Source: JBBPYR01 sp038199755 (lineage in GTDB: Bacteria > Chloroflexota > Ktedonobacteria > Ktedonobacterales > Ktedonobacteraceae). From it: a DNA stretch of 64,000 nucleotides. Below are positions 15,367-24,107 of the stretch, piece by piece (the stretch's first letter is position 1; the number at the start of each line of letters is the position of its first letter). The notes under the pieces were generated by a model, which was given only the letters and a program-made list of their open reading frames with translations, searched no databases and was not told the origin of the DNA. Location: the NCBI GenBank assembly GCA_038199755.1, contig JBBPYR010000135.1, forward strand, positions 41,218 through 105,217, in the 5' to 3' direction. Made by a program: the position numbers and the translations under genes.

Positions 15367-16548
15367 ATGAAGAAACGAACTCAGGTGGGCATTATCGGAG
15401 CCGGGCCAGCTGGATTATTGTTGTCGCTTCTCTTAGCCAAAGAGGGATACGATTCGCTCGTGCTGGAAAGCCGTAGTAGAGAAGAGGTTGAATCGACCAT
15501 TCGTGCTGGCGTGCTTGAGCAGGGTACAATCGAGTTGATGACCGAGTTGGGGCTAGATGAACGCATGAATCGTGAAGGTGTGGTGCATCATGGTATCGAG
15601 CTTCGCTTCGATGGAGAGTCACATCGTATTCCCTTAACTGACCTGACTGGGCATGCTATCATGCTATATCCACAACATGAAGTGCTGAAAGATTTTATTG
15701 CCGCACGCCTCAGTCAAGGTGGCTCAATTCTCTTTAACGTCAAGGATGTGCAGTTATCCGATATCTCCTCCGACCAGCCTATGATACGCTTTACGCATGA
15801 CCACGAGCAGCATGAACTACAGTGTGACTTCATTGCGGGATGCGACGGCTACCATGGTGTGTCGCGCTCAGCTATCCCGAATGCCCTACAAGCGGTCTAC
15901 ACGCGCACCTATCCTTTTGGCTGGTTGGGTATCTTGATGCAAGCTCCCCCCTCTGCCCACGAGTTGATTTATGCCTACTCCGAACGCGGCTTTTCTCTGG
16001 TCAGCACACGTTCGCCAGAACTACAGCGCATGTATGTCCAGTGTGATCCACAGGATAACATTGCCAACTGGTCAGACGCGATGATTCTGGAAGAACTGCA
16101 ACTCCGCTTGGCCACGAAAGACAACTGGCAATTGCGCGTGGGGCCAATTATCCAGAAAAGTATCCTCGCGATGCGTAGCTTTGTCATCGAGCCAATGCAA
16201 TACGGGCGACTATTTCTCGCTGGCGACGCCGCCCATATCGTACCGCCGACAGGAGCGAAGGGACTGAATCTGGCCGTCGCCGATGTTCGTCACCTTGCCC
16301 GTGCGCTCACAGCCTTCTACAAAAAGCAGCAAACGGACTTGTTGGAAGCCTACACAGCAACCTGCTTGCGTCGTGTCTGGCGGGCAGAACATTTCTCCTG
16401 GTGGATGACCTCGATGCTGCATCGTTTCCCCGACGATGATGTATTTCAACAGCGCATACAACTTGCTCAGCTTGCATACACGGTGCGCTCACGTGCCGCC
16501 GCCACCAGCCTCGCCGAAAACTACGTTGGTTTACCCTTCGACTGGTAG
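15367..16548 (+). CDS. pobA: 4-hydroxybenzoate 3-monooxygenase
   Basis: A 393-residue class A flavin monooxygenase converting 4-hydroxybenzoate, NADPH and O2 to protocatechuate; the length equals that of characterised PobA. FAD motifs are GAGPAG at residues 11-16, GCDGYHGVSR in the middle, and LAGDAAHIVPPTGAKGLNLA near residue 285. The start at 15367 is set by AAGGGAGA; an upstream in-frame ATG at 15328 lacks a site. No ring-cleavage genes for protocatechuate follow. The downstream neighbour is a convergent Baeyer-Villiger-type monooxygenase, so the local region has an aromatic/ketone oxidation flavour. Confidence 0.92.
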   Translation: MKKRTQVGIIGAGPAGLLLSLLLAKEGYDSLVLESRSREEVESTIRAGVLEQGTIELMTELGLDERMNREGVVHHGIELRFDGESHRIPLTDLTGHAIMLYPQHEVLKDFIAARLSQGGSILFNVKDVQLSDISSDQPMIRFTHDHEQHELQCDFIAGCDGYHGVSRSAIPNALQAVYTRTYPFGWLGILMQAPPSAHELIYAYSERGFSLVSTRSPELQRMYVQCDPQDNIANWSDAMILEELQLRLATKDNWQLRVGPIIQKSILAMRSFVIEPMQYGRLFLAGDAAHIVPPTGAKGLNLAVADVRHLARALTAFYKKQQTDLLEAYTATCLRRVWRAEHFSWWMTSMLHRFPDDDVFQQRIQLAQLAYTVRSRAAATSLAENYVGLPFDW

Positions 16549-16846
16549 CTACTCGTAATAGGTACAATTAGGTGAGATAATTGACGGATAATACTTTTCT
16601 CTCGTAAAGCGAGAGACATTTCTCTTGGCTCTCTTCGTTCAATCCGAAATGGTAGGTTAATAGCGATTTCACTGTCTCATGTACGTCTGATGCTTGCTTC
16701 CATTTCCGTATTTTTAGCTCGGAAAAGCGAAGATAATTTACAAATGTTGTCTGATGCCGCTCTAGCAACAATGGAATATCAAATTCTCGATATCCTCACT
16801 CTATGTTATCGTCAATAAGACATTGAGAAAGAAGGCTTTTTTGTAG
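16549..16846. other. 298-bp intergenic region with no supported gene
   Basis: AT-rich spacer between the convergent pobA and monooxygenase genes. A 67-codon open frame on the minus strand (16568-16771) has no ribosome-binding site and no recognisable domain. A small hairpin (TCTCTCG, 5-nt loop, complement) is at 16598-16616. Nothing else was seen. Confidence 0.6.
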
Positions 16847-18370
16847 CTAATGACTATACGAAATCTCTTTTACAGGCTTCGTCGTGTAATGCTCCCCATC
16901 AAAGTGGCGGGTTCTGCGTCGAAACTCGAAGGTGAAGCCGGGCCAGAGCGTGGTATTGCGGCCATTGGCATCAAGATACCAACTGGAGCAACCGGAGACC
17001 CAGACCGTACTTTTCATCCTTTGTTGCATCTCGCTATTAAATGCTTCCTCGCTCTCAGGCTGCACTTCGACCGCTTGTACGTGTTGTCGCTCCATCATAT
17101 GCATACAATCGAGGATATACGATAGCTGAGCTTCAATCATATAGACCATGGAGTTGTGCCCCAATCCGGTATTGGGGCCGATCAGTAAGAACATATTGGG
17201 AAAGCCTGCGACAGTTGTTCCGAGATAGGCATGCGAGCCTGCTTGCCAGCTTTCAGCGAGTGATTGACCGTCACGCCCATGCACGAACTGTGGCAGGTGG
17301 GCGTCTGTGACGTGAAAACCAGTTCCGCAGATAATGACATCGACCTCGTGCTCTTTGCCATCCGCGGTCACAATACTATGCGCCCGCACCTCGCGAATAC
17401 GCTCAGACACGACATCCACATTGGGTTGCGTCAAAGCTGGATAGAAGTCATCGGAGAGCAAAATGCGTTTGCAGCCCATCATATAGCGTGGTGTGAGCTT
17501 TTCCCGCAACACTGGGTCTGACACCTGGCGTTGCAGATGCTTTTGAGCCACTTCTACTGCCGTTGCCAAGGCATTACGCCGATAGACCAGCCCAATTGCC
17601 GTCAGTTCATGCAACCAGTAAATTCTGGCACGGACTAAACGCTGGGTAAAGGGCAGGATACGGTACAGCGCACGTTGCCAGGCCGCGATTGGCGCATCCA
17701 GGCGTGGCACAATCCAGGGTGGTGTACGCAAGAACAGCGTGAGGGCAGCCACATGTGGCTGAATGCGCGGAACGAACTGAATCGCCGATGCCCCCGTGCC
17801 GATCACAGCGACACGCTTGCCTGTCAAATCATAATCGTGCCGCCATTGTGAGGAATGGAATAAGACACCCGCAAAGTTTTCTATACCCGCGATTGAGGGC
17901 AAGGAAGGTTCGCTGAGTGGCCCATTGCCCAGGATAAGTATATCAGCAATAAGTGGCCCATGCGTGGTCGTAAGATGCCAACGCTGCTCCTGTTCATTCC
18001 ACGTTGCATCCTGCAACGCACAATTCCAGCGCACATGGGGTAAGATACCGAAGCGTTCCGCGCTGTGCCGTAAATAGCTCTGAATTTCGGGCTGCGGTGG
18101 ATACAAACGGCTCCACTGCGGATTCATAGCAAACGAGAAGGAGTAGAGGTGTGAGGGAATGTCACAGGCACAGCCAGGATAGGTGTTGTCGCGCCATGTA
18201 CCGCCAAGGTCTGCTGCCTTCTCGATAATGACAAAATCGTTACAGCCATCTTGCTTCAGCCGAATCGCCATACCCAGACCAGAAAATCCAGTTCCCACAA
18301 TGGCAACGCGGACAACATTTGTCTTTGCTTCATCTGTAGCTGCTTCGTTGCTCGCAGAAGCGTGCTTCAT
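16847..18370 (-). CDS. Flavin-containing Baeyer-Villiger-type monooxygenase
   Basis: A 507-residue enzyme with two Rossmann motifs: GTGFSGLG (26-33) for FAD and GTGASA (191-196) for NADPH. Between them, F166-x-G-x3-H172-x3-W176 matches the Baeyer-Villiger fingerprint FxGxxxHxxxW, although the following residue is Arg instead of the usual Pro/Asp. The GGTWRDNTYPGCACD segment is also typical. Such enzymes insert oxygen next to a ketone to give esters or lactones. ATG at 18370 follows GGAG. It is a single gene; the substrate is unknown. The altered last fingerprint position leaves open an N-oxidising or other FMO activity. Confidence 0.85.
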   Translation of the reverse strand: MKHASASNEAATDEAKTNVVRVAIVGTGFSGLGMAIRLKQDGCNDFVIIEKAADLGGTWRDNTYPGCACDIPSHLYSFSFAMNPQWSRLYPPQPEIQSYLRHSAERFGILPHVRWNCALQDATWNEQEQRWHLTTTHGPLIADILILGNGPLSEPSLPSIAGIENFAGVLFHSSQWRHDYDLTGKRVAVIGTGASAIQFVPRIQPHVAALTLFLRTPPWIVPRLDAPIAAWQRALYRILPFTQRLVRARIYWLHELTAIGLVYRRNALATAVEVAQKHLQRQVSDPVLREKLTPRYMMGCKRILLSDDFYPALTQPNVDVVSERIREVRAHSIVTADGKEHEVDVIICGTGFHVTDAHLPQFVHGRDGQSLAESWQAGSHAYLGTTVAGFPNMFLLIGPNTGLGHNSMVYMIEAQLSYILDCMHMMERQHVQAVEVQPESEEAFNSEMQQRMKSTVWVSGCSSWYLDANGRNTTLWPGFTFEFRRRTRHFDGEHYTTKPVKEISYSH

Positions 18371-18494
18371 CTTTGCTCCTCCATTGCTTGCTGTCTACCT
18401 AAGACTGCTTTTGTATCAGAGCTGTTGCAAGTTCGGGAATCATCGCACAGTAATATCCGTAGGGACCAGCTTCAGCCCTGGCTTTTGTGTTGAG

Positions 18495-19034
18495 TTATTC
18501 ATCACTTTTCTGCGCAAGAGTTCGTTCAAAAGGGATATATGGTATCAAGCCTTTCAAGAACGCTTCAATCTGAATATCAGGTGGTGCATAACGCGCATCC
18601 ATGGCAAACCCATTGACCTGGATCATCCAAACCAGGGGATTCGTATCAATCCTAGATGGCAGCGTCCATTTCGGATCCATCTGATACATATTCAAGAGAT
18701 CACGAATTTGTTTGGATTTTGCCTGCATCGTACTCGAACTGAGGCCAAAATAATCCCTTATCTGACTTGAAGTAACATGAGGTGTTTGCGACGAGTCAAA
18801 GAGAAAGTTCACTGTCCCTACGGCATGAATAATGCCACACGCCCATGTGGTAGACTTGCCCGTGTTCAATGGCGAGGGGCGTTTCCGACAGAGCGTCGCG
18901 ATCAACTCGCGACAGAGTTGTTTGTACTCTTCATTCAAATGAGACTGACTAAAGGCATCTGTTATTTGAGCCAATTCATCAAAACGGGCCTGCATTTCTT
19001 TAGGGACATTCTGCGATGTGCTACGTTTAGCCAT
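18495..19034 (-). CDS. DUF6398 domain protein
   Basis: A 179-residue soluble protein. VPKEMQARFDELAQITDAF, LNEEYKQLCREL and KRPSPL together with ACGIIHAVGTVNFLFD are the conserved core of the uncharacterised DUF6398 family. The middle contains a helix-turn-helix-like segment (SSQIRDYFGLSSSTMQAKSK), so nucleic-acid binding is conceivable, but no function is known. It is a stand-alone gene downstream of nothing obvious; the monooxygenase gene starts 124 bp further along in the same direction. Confidence 0.8.
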   Translation of the reverse strand: MAKRSTSQNVPKEMQARFDELAQITDAFSQSHLNEEYKQLCRELIATLCRKRPSPLNTGKSTTWACGIIHAVGTVNFLFDSSQTPHVTSSQIRDYFGLSSSTMQAKSKQIRDLLNMYQMDPKWTLPSRIDTNPLVWMIQVNGFAMDARYAPPDIQIEAFLKGLIPYIPFERTLAQKSDE

Positions 19035-19232
19035 ACATGCATCTCTCCGGTATTCAATACAACAATTGGCATCCGACTATGACAACCTCTATGTAGAAGT
19101 AGTATAGCATCTTTTCTGAGCAGTAATATATTTTTCCTCAAACTTCCAGTAGAAGTCCAGCAAGCAAGCGTTGTGTTAACAAATGGAAGTGTGTGCGCTC
19201 ACCAAGTAATTGCTAAACCTTGCTTTTCCTAC

Positions 19233-19246
19233 CTACTAGATAGTAG
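19233..19246. promoter_or_regulatory. Possible operator upstream of OsmC-like gene
   Basis: CTACTA-GA-TAGTAG, 6-bp arms around a 2-bp centre, 62 bp upstream of the start codon at 19308. No regulator gene of a matching type is adjacent, so the role is a guess. Confidence 0.25.
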
Positions 19247-19307
19247 ATTACAGATATGACGTTGTTGTCATGTCTATTTGTAACAGTTTCTAATGGAGGA
19301 AAAAAAT

Positions 19308-19751
19308 ATGCCAAAAGCCGCACGTCGCGCCCAGGTTACCTGGGAGGGAACACTCACACAAGGAAATGGTGTTATTGTCAGTACCAGCAGTGGTGCTCTT
19401 ACCGATCTTCCTGTCACCTGGGCATCGCGCGTTGAGAAATCTGATGGCAAGACCAGCCCAGAAGAATTAATTGCCGCCGCCCACGCCGAATGTTATGCGA
19501 TGGGACTGGCGAACACCCTCGCCAATAGTGGCACACCCGTCACGAAGCTCGCTGTTGAAGCGGTCTGCACCTTAAATCTCACCGCCCAGGGGCTCAAGAT
19601 CGAGTCAATGGATCTCAACGTCCAGGGTAGTGTGCCAGGTATTGATGCCGCAGCCTTTGAGCAAGCAGCTCAAAAGGCAGAACAGACCTGTCCGGTTTCT
19701 AACGCCCTGCGCAACAATGTCGCCATTAACGTTCACGCGCAGTTGAACTAG
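19308..19751 (+). CDS. OsmC-family peroxiredoxin-like protein
   Basis: A 147-residue OsmC/Ohr-fold protein. The two redox cysteines are C62 in AHAECYAMG and C128 in EQTCPVSNAL, in the spacing of OsmC subfamily members, which reduce organic hydroperoxides using dihydrolipoyl or other thiols. GGAGG 8 nt upstream fixes the ATG at 19308 rather than the in-frame ATG at 19293. It is a single-gene unit, convergent with the rha-lut operon, and shares a terminator hairpin with it. Confidence 0.92.
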   Translation: MPKAARRAQVTWEGTLTQGNGVIVSTSSGALTDLPVTWASRVEKSDGKTSPEELIAAAHAECYAMGLANTLANSGTPVTKLAVEAVCTLNLTAQGLKIESMDLNVQGSVPGIDAAAFEQAAQKAEQTCPVSNALRNNVAINVHAQLN

Positions 19752-19782
19752 GAACACGACAGTTGTAACAAACGACAGATAA

Positions 19783-19813
19783 GAGGCTTGATTCCGCTTT
19801 GAAATCAGGCCTC
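19783..19813. terminator. Bidirectional hairpin between osmC-like gene and lutC
   Basis: An 11-bp stem (GAGGCTTGATT at 19783-19793 with 19803-19813, one G-T pair). The right arm contains the stop codon of lutC, so this one hairpin would end both the plus-strand and the 12.9-kb minus-strand transcripts. Confidence 0.55.
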
Positions 19814-20440
19814 CATCACGATAAAAACATGCAAGGTACGCGGACCATGCACCCCTTCGACGCGGCTCAGTTCTATGTCGCTGGTAGCTGATGGGCCCGA
19901 GATCAGCGTGATGGGATGTGTTGCGCGCTCCCCCAGTTTTGCTACCGCTTCGGGAACAAGGCCCACCACTTGTTCTGCACGCACAACACAGAGGTGGATA
20001 TCTGGTACGAGAGAGAGCACACGTCGCCCCTGAGCCACTCCGCCATCGAGAATAATTGTCCCGGTTTGGGCGATTGCCATAGCGCACCCGGTGAGCACGG
20101 CAGAGCTTTCTTTGAGATCGTTGACGGTCAATGCTGGTTTGTCCTGTACAAGTGTCACCTCGGCTGGCAACCAACTCTCAGGCAGATCAGTTGGCACCAC
20201 AAGGCGTGTCACGCTATAGCTTCGACAAGCAGCGGCGATAGTCTGAGCTAAACCAGCCTCGTCCGTGCGCGTCACTTGCGCTTTATAATCAACTAGGCGA
20301 TCAACCAGTTCCTCCAGTATAATCGTGCGCTCGCGCTCATCGTGTTGCAAATACATCCGTGTAACCTCTGGCGGTTCCGCTGCGGTAGCAAGCGCGCCGC
20401 GAATGCGTTCTAGCATCACCTCTTTCGCTGTCTTCTTCAC
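19805..20440 (-). CDS. lutC: Lactate utilization protein C (LUD domain)
   Basis: A 211-residue LUD-domain (DUF162) protein. The conserved LTGCAMAIAQTGTIILDGG segment and ISGPSATSDIE near the C terminus are the family signature. With LutA and LutB it forms the iron-sulfur L-lactate oxidase complex that converts L-lactate to pyruvate in Bacillus and many other bacteria. ATG at 20440 overlaps the lutB stop by 4 bp. It is the last gene of the rhamnose operon; its termination hairpin covers its stop codon. Confidence 0.92.
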   Translation of the reverse strand: MKKTAKEVMLERIRGALATAAEPPEVTRMYLQHDERERTIILEELVDRLVDYKAQVTRTDEAGLAQTIAAACRSYSVTRLVVPTDLPESWLPAEVTLVQDKPALTVNDLKESSAVLTGCAMAIAQTGTIILDGGVAQGRRVLSLVPDIHLCVVRAEQVVGLVPEAVAKLGERATHPITLISGPSATSDIELSRVEGVHGPRTLHVFIVMEA

Positions 20441-21864
20441 GCATTGCCGCCTTTCTCTGGTTCTTTCTGCTCACGCCACCATTCGCGAAAACTCTGTTTG
20501 GGAACCGAGACGAGGTCACGGGCCGTGCTCCAACCCATTAACATCCCTGGCAGGTGATCGATCACGCCCTCGTGCATAAAGAAGCGTTGCCCGTGGCGTG
20601 CCATTCTTTGCGCCTGTTCATAGCGTTTGGGGCTGGCAAAAATCGAGGCAAGTTGACGCATCGCCAAACCCTCCGGGTCGAGCGGGGAAGCCTTGCGCGT
20701 CACTTCCCCGCGTAGGTGCAGGAGCACCTCTGGAATATTGATTTTGACCGGACAGACCTCATAACACGCACCACATAAAGTGGATGCGTAGGGAAGGGTC
20801 TTGGCGTGTTCTACCCCCACGAGTTGTGGCGTGAGAATGGCACCAATCGGCCCTGGATAGACCGAACCATAGGCATGACCACCAGTCCGTGAATAGACAG
20901 GGCAGATATTGAGACAGGCACTACAACGGATACAGTGCAGCGTCTGCCGCCCTACCTCATCGGCAAGCACATTCGTGCGTCCGTTGTCGAGCAATACCAG
21001 ATGGAAAGATTGCGGACCATCGCCACGTGTCACCCCTGTCCACAGGCTGGTATAGGGGTTCATGCGTTCACCAGTCGAGCTACGTGGCAGCAGCTGTAAG
21101 AAAACAGCGAGGTCCTGGAAGGTCGGCAAAATTTTCTCAATGCCCATCACAGAAATCAGCGTCTGCGGCAATGTCAGGCACATGCGCCCGTTGCCTTCGC
21201 TCTCGACAACGCCAATCGTGCCCGTCTCGGCAATTGCAAAATTGGCACCGCTTACGGCCACCTGAGCGGCGAAGAACTGTTCGCGCAGGTAGGTGCGGGC
21301 GGCGGCTGCCAGCTGCTTTGGCTCATCGCTGAGGTCTTGCCCCTTCGCAATGGTGCGGCGGAAGAGGTCACGTATCTCACTGCGGTTCTTATGAATGGCC
21401 GGAACCAGAATATGGGAGGATGTTTCACCTGCAAGCTGAATAATCAATTCAGCCAGATCAGTCTCAATGGCACGAATGCCAGACTTTGCCAGAGCCTGAT
21501 TGAGATGAATTTCGTCAGTGGTGAGCGACTTGACCTTCACCACGCGGTCCGCACCCGTCGCTTGCACAATCTCGGTGATGATACGATTGGCCTCGGCAGC
21601 GTCCCGTGCCCAATGGACCTGCCCACCTGCGCGTTGCACAGACGCTTCTAATTGTAACAAATAGTCGTCAAGGTGCCGCATGACACGTGCCTTGATCGCA
21701 TATCCTGCGTCACGCAGCAATTCCCAATCCGGCAATTCAGAGACAACATTGGCACGTTTCATACGAATAGTGTTTGTTGCCTTGCCCAGGTTACGTCGTA
21801 ACTGGCTATTGCCCAGCGCAGCCTTCGCTGACAGAGGAAAAGAAGGCAAGGATTTAGGAGCCAT
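20437..21864 (-). CDS. lutB: Lactate utilization iron-sulfur protein LutB
   Basis: A 475-residue protein with an N-terminal LUD domain (SGANFAIAETGTIGVVESEGN around residue 210) and two 4Fe-4S cysteine motifs, CIRCSACLNICPVY and CGACYEVCPVKI, in the C-terminal third. A DUF3390-like tail follows. Domain order and length match LutB/YkgF. The start codon ATG at 21864 shares a base with the lutA stop (TAATG). It carries electrons from lactate through the clusters to an acceptor that is not known for this organism. Confidence 0.94.
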   Translation of the reverse strand: MAPKSLPSFPLSAKAALGNSQLRRNLGKATNTIRMKRANVVSELPDWELLRDAGYAIKARVMRHLDDYLLQLEASVQRAGGQVHWARDAAEANRIITEIVQATGADRVVKVKSLTTDEIHLNQALAKSGIRAIETDLAELIIQLAGETSSHILVPAIHKNRSEIRDLFRRTIAKGQDLSDEPKQLAAAARTYLREQFFAAQVAVSGANFAIAETGTIGVVESEGNGRMCLTLPQTLISVMGIEKILPTFQDLAVFLQLLPRSSTGERMNPYTSLWTGVTRGDGPQSFHLVLLDNGRTNVLADEVGRQTLHCIRCSACLNICPVYSRTGGHAYGSVYPGPIGAILTPQLVGVEHAKTLPYASTLCGACYEVCPVKINIPEVLLHLRGEVTRKASPLDPEGLAMRQLASIFASPKRYEQAQRMARHGQRFFMHEGVIDHLPGMLMGWSTARDLVSVPKQSFREWWREQKEPEKGGNA

Positions 21865-22604
21865 TATGCGACCTCGCTTTCTCTATTTGCCAGAATCTCG
21901 GCTAGGTGAACGGTGGTCACACCAGCACGTTGGCGATGGAGGCCTCCGCCGATATGCAGTAAACAAGAGGTATCCGCCGAACAGAGCACCTCGGCCCCCG
22001 TGTCGAGTACACAGCGTGTTTTATCGCTCAGCATGGCAAGGGAAGTGTCGGCATTCTTGACGGAGAAGGTGCCGCCAAAGCCACAACATTCGCGGGCATT
22101 GGGCAGTTCGACCAGTTCAATGCCCTTGACCGAGCGCAGCAAACGCAGGGGAGCGTCTCCCACATGCAGCACACGTAAGCTGTGGCAGGTGGGATGATAG
22201 GTGACACGATGCGGGTAATAGGCCCCGACATCAGTGACATCAAGGCGTTTCACCAGAAACTCCGAGAGTTCGTAGACACGCGGAAGCAGACGGTTGACAG
22301 CCGCGATTAGTCCCGCATCGCCAGAGAGCGTGGCGGCTTTCGGATATAGGTCACGCACCATGCCCACGCAAGAAGCCGAGGGCGCGACGATGATATCAGA
22401 AGCGGAAAAGACCTCGACAAAGTGACGCACCAGCGGTATAGACTCACGTTGGTAGCCTGTATTATAGTGCATCTGCCCGCAGCAGGTCTGAGCCTCTGGG
22501 AAATCGACCGTGTGCCCCAAGTGCTCGAGCAAGCGTGTGGTAGCAATACCAACATTGGGAAAGAGTGTATCATTAAAGCATGTAATGAAGAGCGACACCT
22601 GCAC
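21864..22604 (-). CDS. lutA: Lactate utilization protein A (CCG domain)
   Basis: A 246-residue protein with two cysteine-rich CCG domains: EAQTCCGQMHYNTGY in the first half and ARECCGFGGTFSVKN in the second. These bind non-canonical iron-sulfur clusters in LutA/YkgE and in heterodisulfide reductase relatives. The start at 22604 lies 13 bp after rhaB. The conserved order A-B-C is kept. Its placement directly behind the rhamnose genes suits removal of the L-lactate made from L-lactaldehyde. Confidence 0.94.
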   Translation of the reverse strand: MQVSLFITCFNDTLFPNVGIATTRLLEHLGHTVDFPEAQTCCGQMHYNTGYQRESIPLVRHFVEVFSASDIIVAPSASCVGMVRDLYPKAATLSGDAGLIAAVNRLLPRVYELSEFLVKRLDVTDVGAYYPHRVTYHPTCHSLRVLHVGDAPLRLLRSVKGIELVELPNARECCGFGGTFSVKNADTSLAMLSDKTRCVLDTGAEVLCSADTSCLLHIGGGLHRQRAGVTTVHLAEILANRESEVA

Positions 22605-22617
22605 TGGCTGCCCCTTT

Positions 22618-24090
22618 CTAACCTATGATAGTTCTGAACCATTGAGCCGCTTCGTCCCAAGCACCGTGGCGTGCTGATTGTGGCGTATACACGTGTGTTG
22701 GCACACTGCGCGCAATCGCACGTACCTCCTGCAACGTATGGAGTTCGCCCAGGCCCACCAGTTGCATCAGCGCGTTCCCTCGAGCCGTTGCTTCATAGGG
22801 GCCCGCGATGACAGGTGTATCCAGAGCATCAGCAAGCCATTGATTCAGGCGTGTATTGCGTGCCCCCCCACCCAGGATATGCACGCCGTTCACCTGTATG
22901 CCTGTCAACTGAGTGAGTTGGCGAAAGACTTCACAGTAACGCAACACCAAGCTTTCCATAATGCAGCGCGCAAAGGCTGCAGGAGCCTCAATAGGTTTTT
23001 GCCCATGCTCCACAAGATAGGAGTTTATCGCGGCAGGCATATCTTCGGGAGCAAGGAAGCGCACATCGTCAGGATCAATCAGTGCTGCGAAGGCGGGAAC
23101 ATCATCCACCGCTGCTAATACTATATCATAGTTCATCATTTGTCCGTCAAGTAGCCAGCGGCGTTGGCATTCCTGTAACAGCCACAGACCCATCACATTC
23201 TTCAGAAAGCGCGTCGTACCAAAGACGCCGCCCTCATTTGTAAAGTTCGCGCCCAACGCGTCTGCATTAATCAGCGGTTGAGGTAGTTCAACGCCGACCA
23301 GCGACCACGTGCCGGAGCTGATATATCCCCAGTTAGAACTGGCTGGGGCGGGCACAGCCACAATCGCCGAGCCAGTATCGTGGGTGGCAGGCGCGATCAC
23401 ACGCACCGCACCAAGTTCGTTCTGCAATGCTGGCAAGAGCGTGCCGAGCACGGTTCCCGCGCTCACCACTGGCGCAAGCATCGAGGTGGGAATACCCAGC
23501 ACATCCAGCAATTCCGTTGTCCATTGTCCCGCAACAGGGTCCCAGCATTGCGTTGTGGTAGCATTGGTCTGCTCGGTCGTCATCGTGCCACACAACCAGT
23601 GATGCAGCAGGTCAGGTATCAACAACAATTGCTGTGCCTGCGCGAGTTGCTCAGGATGTTCCTGCTGATGGGCATACAACTGGAACAGCGTATTGATAGG
23701 CAGAAACTGGATACCCGTGCGTGCATACAGCGTTTCCCGTGGAATTTGTGCGAAGACGCGCTCCATCATGCCATCAGTGCGATGATCGCGATATTGATAG
23801 GGCTGGCCGAGCAACAAGCCACGCTCATCGAGCAAACCATAATCAATGCCCCAGGTATCGACGCCAATACTGTCTAGCGATCCGGCCAGTTGCCGTGCTT
23901 TGCGCAAGCCAATAAGCATCTCATCCCACAACGCACGAATATTCCAGAAGCGGTGCTTATTGAGCGTCACTGGACGATTGGGGAAGCGATACACCTCCTT
24001 CTGCGTGAGGTGTTGTCCATCGTAGCTTGCCAGCATCACGCGACCACTATCAGCACCTAGATCGACTGCGGCGACCTTGCGTGTCGTCAT
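22618..24090 (-). CDS. rhaB: L-rhamnulokinase
   Basis: A 490-residue FGGY-family kinase that phosphorylates L-rhamnulose at C1. The N terminus VDLGADSGRVML is the phosphate-binding strand typical of RhaB; GVDTWGIDYGLLD and the YQYRDHRTDGMM segment are RhaB-specific features, and GGGARNTRLNQWLADAL is the C-terminal ATP-binding element. It begins 17 bp after the aldolase gene. Length is as in E. coli RhaB (489 residues). Confidence 0.95.
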   Translation of the reverse strand: MTTRKVAAVDLGADSGRVMLASYDGQHLTQKEVYRFPNRPVTLNKHRFWNIRALWDEMLIGLRKARQLAGSLDSIGVDTWGIDYGLLDERGLLLGQPYQYRDHRTDGMMERVFAQIPRETLYARTGIQFLPINTLFQLYAHQQEHPEQLAQAQQLLLIPDLLHHWLCGTMTTEQTNATTTQCWDPVAGQWTTELLDVLGIPTSMLAPVVSAGTVLGTLLPALQNELGAVRVIAPATHDTGSAIVAVPAPASSNWGYISSGTWSLVGVELPQPLINADALGANFTNEGGVFGTTRFLKNVMGLWLLQECQRRWLLDGQMMNYDIVLAAVDDVPAFAALIDPDDVRFLAPEDMPAAINSYLVEHGQKPIEAPAAFARCIMESLVLRYCEVFRQLTQLTGIQVNGVHILGGGARNTRLNQWLADALDTPVIAGPYEATARGNALMQLVGLGELHTLQEVRAIARSVPTHVYTPQSARHGAWDEAAQWFRTIIG

Positions 24091-24107
24091 TGCACAACTC
24101 CCCTTCC

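Noticed and set aside
16568..16771. 67-codon minus-strand frame between pobA and the monooxygenase
   Set aside because: No ribosome-binding site, no recognisable motif and AT-rich surroundings; kept only as a note within the intergenic entry.
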